A stretch of 5,855 nucleotides of DNA from Mollicutes bacterium (GTDB taxonomy: Bacteria > Bacillota_I > Bacilli_A > Izemoplasmatales > Izemoplasmataceae), in contig PUMO01000177.1 in assembly GCA_003551405.1 (NCBI GenBank), positions 1-5,855 of the forward strand. Direction: 5' to 3'. The translations under genes were made by a program, and so were the position numbers. Of this stretch, positions 5,364-5,855 are shown piece by piece (positions within the stretch are counted from its first letter, which is position 1; the number at the start of each line of letters is the position of its first letter). Under the pieces are notes generated by a model that worked only from the letters and a program-made list of their open reading frames with translations, was not told the origin of the DNA and ran no database searches.

Positions 5364-5836
5364 TGTTTAACCGGCGCGTGGCACGCACCAATACCAAAGG
5401 GTGGCGTGCTTTTATTATGATGTTTAGACGTTTTACGCATTTTAGAGGGTATTCTTCAAGGCGTGAGTTCTTTCATGCGCTTTTTTTCATATTTTTACTA
5501 TATGTCATCATTGTTCCCTTAGCGTTATTTCTAGTGGAACCCTTCGTGTACGCTGCCCTTTTTATGCTCATCATGGCCACCGCAGTCTTGATTGTTCCCT
5601 TTTTGAGCATGTTGTTTCGGCGCATGGGTGATGCGGGATTCCCCAGGTGGTTTCCCCTTACGTATATAGGGATTTTCATTCCAGGAAATGTTATGAATGT
5701 CGCGGGCGTCATGCTCACTATTGGAGATATTCTCGCAATGGTATTGACGGGATTCTTTTTAGTGCTGGCATGTTTTCCAACCAGCCATCACCTCATTATC
5801 ATTAAACCTGAACACGACGACGAACTAAATGAATAA
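5363..5836 (+). CDS. Small DUF805-family membrane protein
   Basis: This is a multi-pass membrane protein of unknown function (YhaH/DUF805 type), about 157 residues. The family marks are present: HFRGYSSRREFF near the N-terminus (FxGRxxRxEFW in relatives), the central FRRMGDAGFPRWFPL (RRLHDxGxSGWW in relatives), and four likely membrane segments around 34-57, 60-82, 95-112 and 120-140. Two family positions are unusual: Tyr in place of the second Arg of FRGR, and Met-Gly in place of Leu-His before Asp. The start is uncertain. ATG 5363 overlaps the DJ-1 stop (TGATG) with GGAGG at 5345-5349, 13 bases away. TTG 5360 has better spacing (10). ATG 5417 or 5420 would fit if the hairpin at 5381-5416 is a terminator. 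Homology to relatives seems to begin around WRAFIMMF, which slightly favours an upstream start. Confidence 0.78.
   Translation: MFNRRVARTNTKGWRAFIMMFRRFTHFRGYSSRREFFHALFFIFLLYVIIVPLALFLVEPFVYAALFMLIMATAVLIVPFLSMLFRRMGDAGFPRWFPLTYIGIFIPGNVMNVAGVMLTIGDILAMVLTGFFLVLACFPTSHHLIIIKPEHDDELNE
5381..5416 (+). terminator. Possible terminator-like hairpin at the DJ-1/DUF805 junction
   Basis: GCACGC (5381-5386) pairs with GCGTGC (5404-5409), extended inward by ACC/GGT across a one-base bulge, with a 10-base loop and a TTTTATT tail at 5410-5416. It begins 17 bases after the DJ-1 stop, where a terminator would be expected, but falls inside the DUF805 reading frame if that gene starts at 5363. The preceding GCGTG (5376-5380) could compete for the same arm. 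Confidence 0.4.
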
Positions 5837-5855
5837 CCCCACTGACAGAAAGGAA
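5829..5855 (+). other. Possible start of a following gene at the right edge
   Basis: An ATG at 5829 overlaps the DUF805 stop and stays open to the window end (MNNPTDRKE), but it has no convincing ribosome binding site. Alternatively, the purine-rich GAAAGGAA at 5848-5855 is itself the binding site of a gene starting just past the edge. Either reading implies another + strand gene in the same transcript; nothing can be said of its product. Confidence 0.3.

Noticed and set aside
1..5855. CRISPR array, tRNA/rRNA genes, insertion sequences, attachment sites or phage-like systems
   Set aside because: No regularly spaced repeats, tRNA-like folds, transposase motifs or terminal inverted repeats were seen; gene content is ordinary transport and housekeeping.

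Overview
The window looks like a stretch of chromosome from a Gram-positive bacterium of the Bacillota type with moderately low GC. The signs are strong AGGAGG-type ribosome binding sites, stem-plus-T-run terminators, two lipobox (LAAC) substrate-binding lipoproteins, and an opuA-style gene order of ATPase, permease, separate binding protein. UGA is used as a stop codon (metQ and the DJ-1 gene), so the code is the standard bacterial one. I cannot name the genus. All genes lie on the + strand.

Layout: (1) 1-1242 is the 3' end of a methionine-type ABC importer operon: a truncated metI permease, then a complete metQ lipoprotein and a strong terminator. (2) 1243-1675 is a 433-base non-coding region carrying the likely promoter and a structured leader. 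(3) 1676-4679 is a complete glycine betaine-type ABC importer, opuAA (ATPase with two CBS domains), opuAB (permease) and opuAC (binding lipoprotein), closed by a terminator at 4700-4727. The 80-base gap before opuAC holds an inverted repeat. (4) 4744-5363 is a DJ-1/PfpI-family gene with its own promoter. (5) A small DUF805 membrane-protein gene overlaps or abuts it. A further gene probably begins at or just past the right edge.

How it works together: the Met importer would bring in methionine or a related small ligand. The Opu importer would take up compatible solutes under osmotic stress, with the CBS domains of OpuAA as the probable sensor of ionic strength or a nucleotide. The clearest biological signal is the charge pattern. 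The mature parts of both extracytoplasmic binding proteins are extremely acidic (59 Asp/Glu against 2 Lys/Arg in MetQ; 74 against 4 in OpuAC), while the cytoplasmic ATPase is nearly balanced. This fits a halophile or alkaliphile whose cytoplasm is protected by compatible solutes while its exported proteins face the medium.

I do not see an undescribed multi-gene system. The gene content is conventional. The most interesting points are the charge asymmetry, changed ligand-pocket residues in both binding proteins, and several candidate RNA or operator structures in the non-coding parts.
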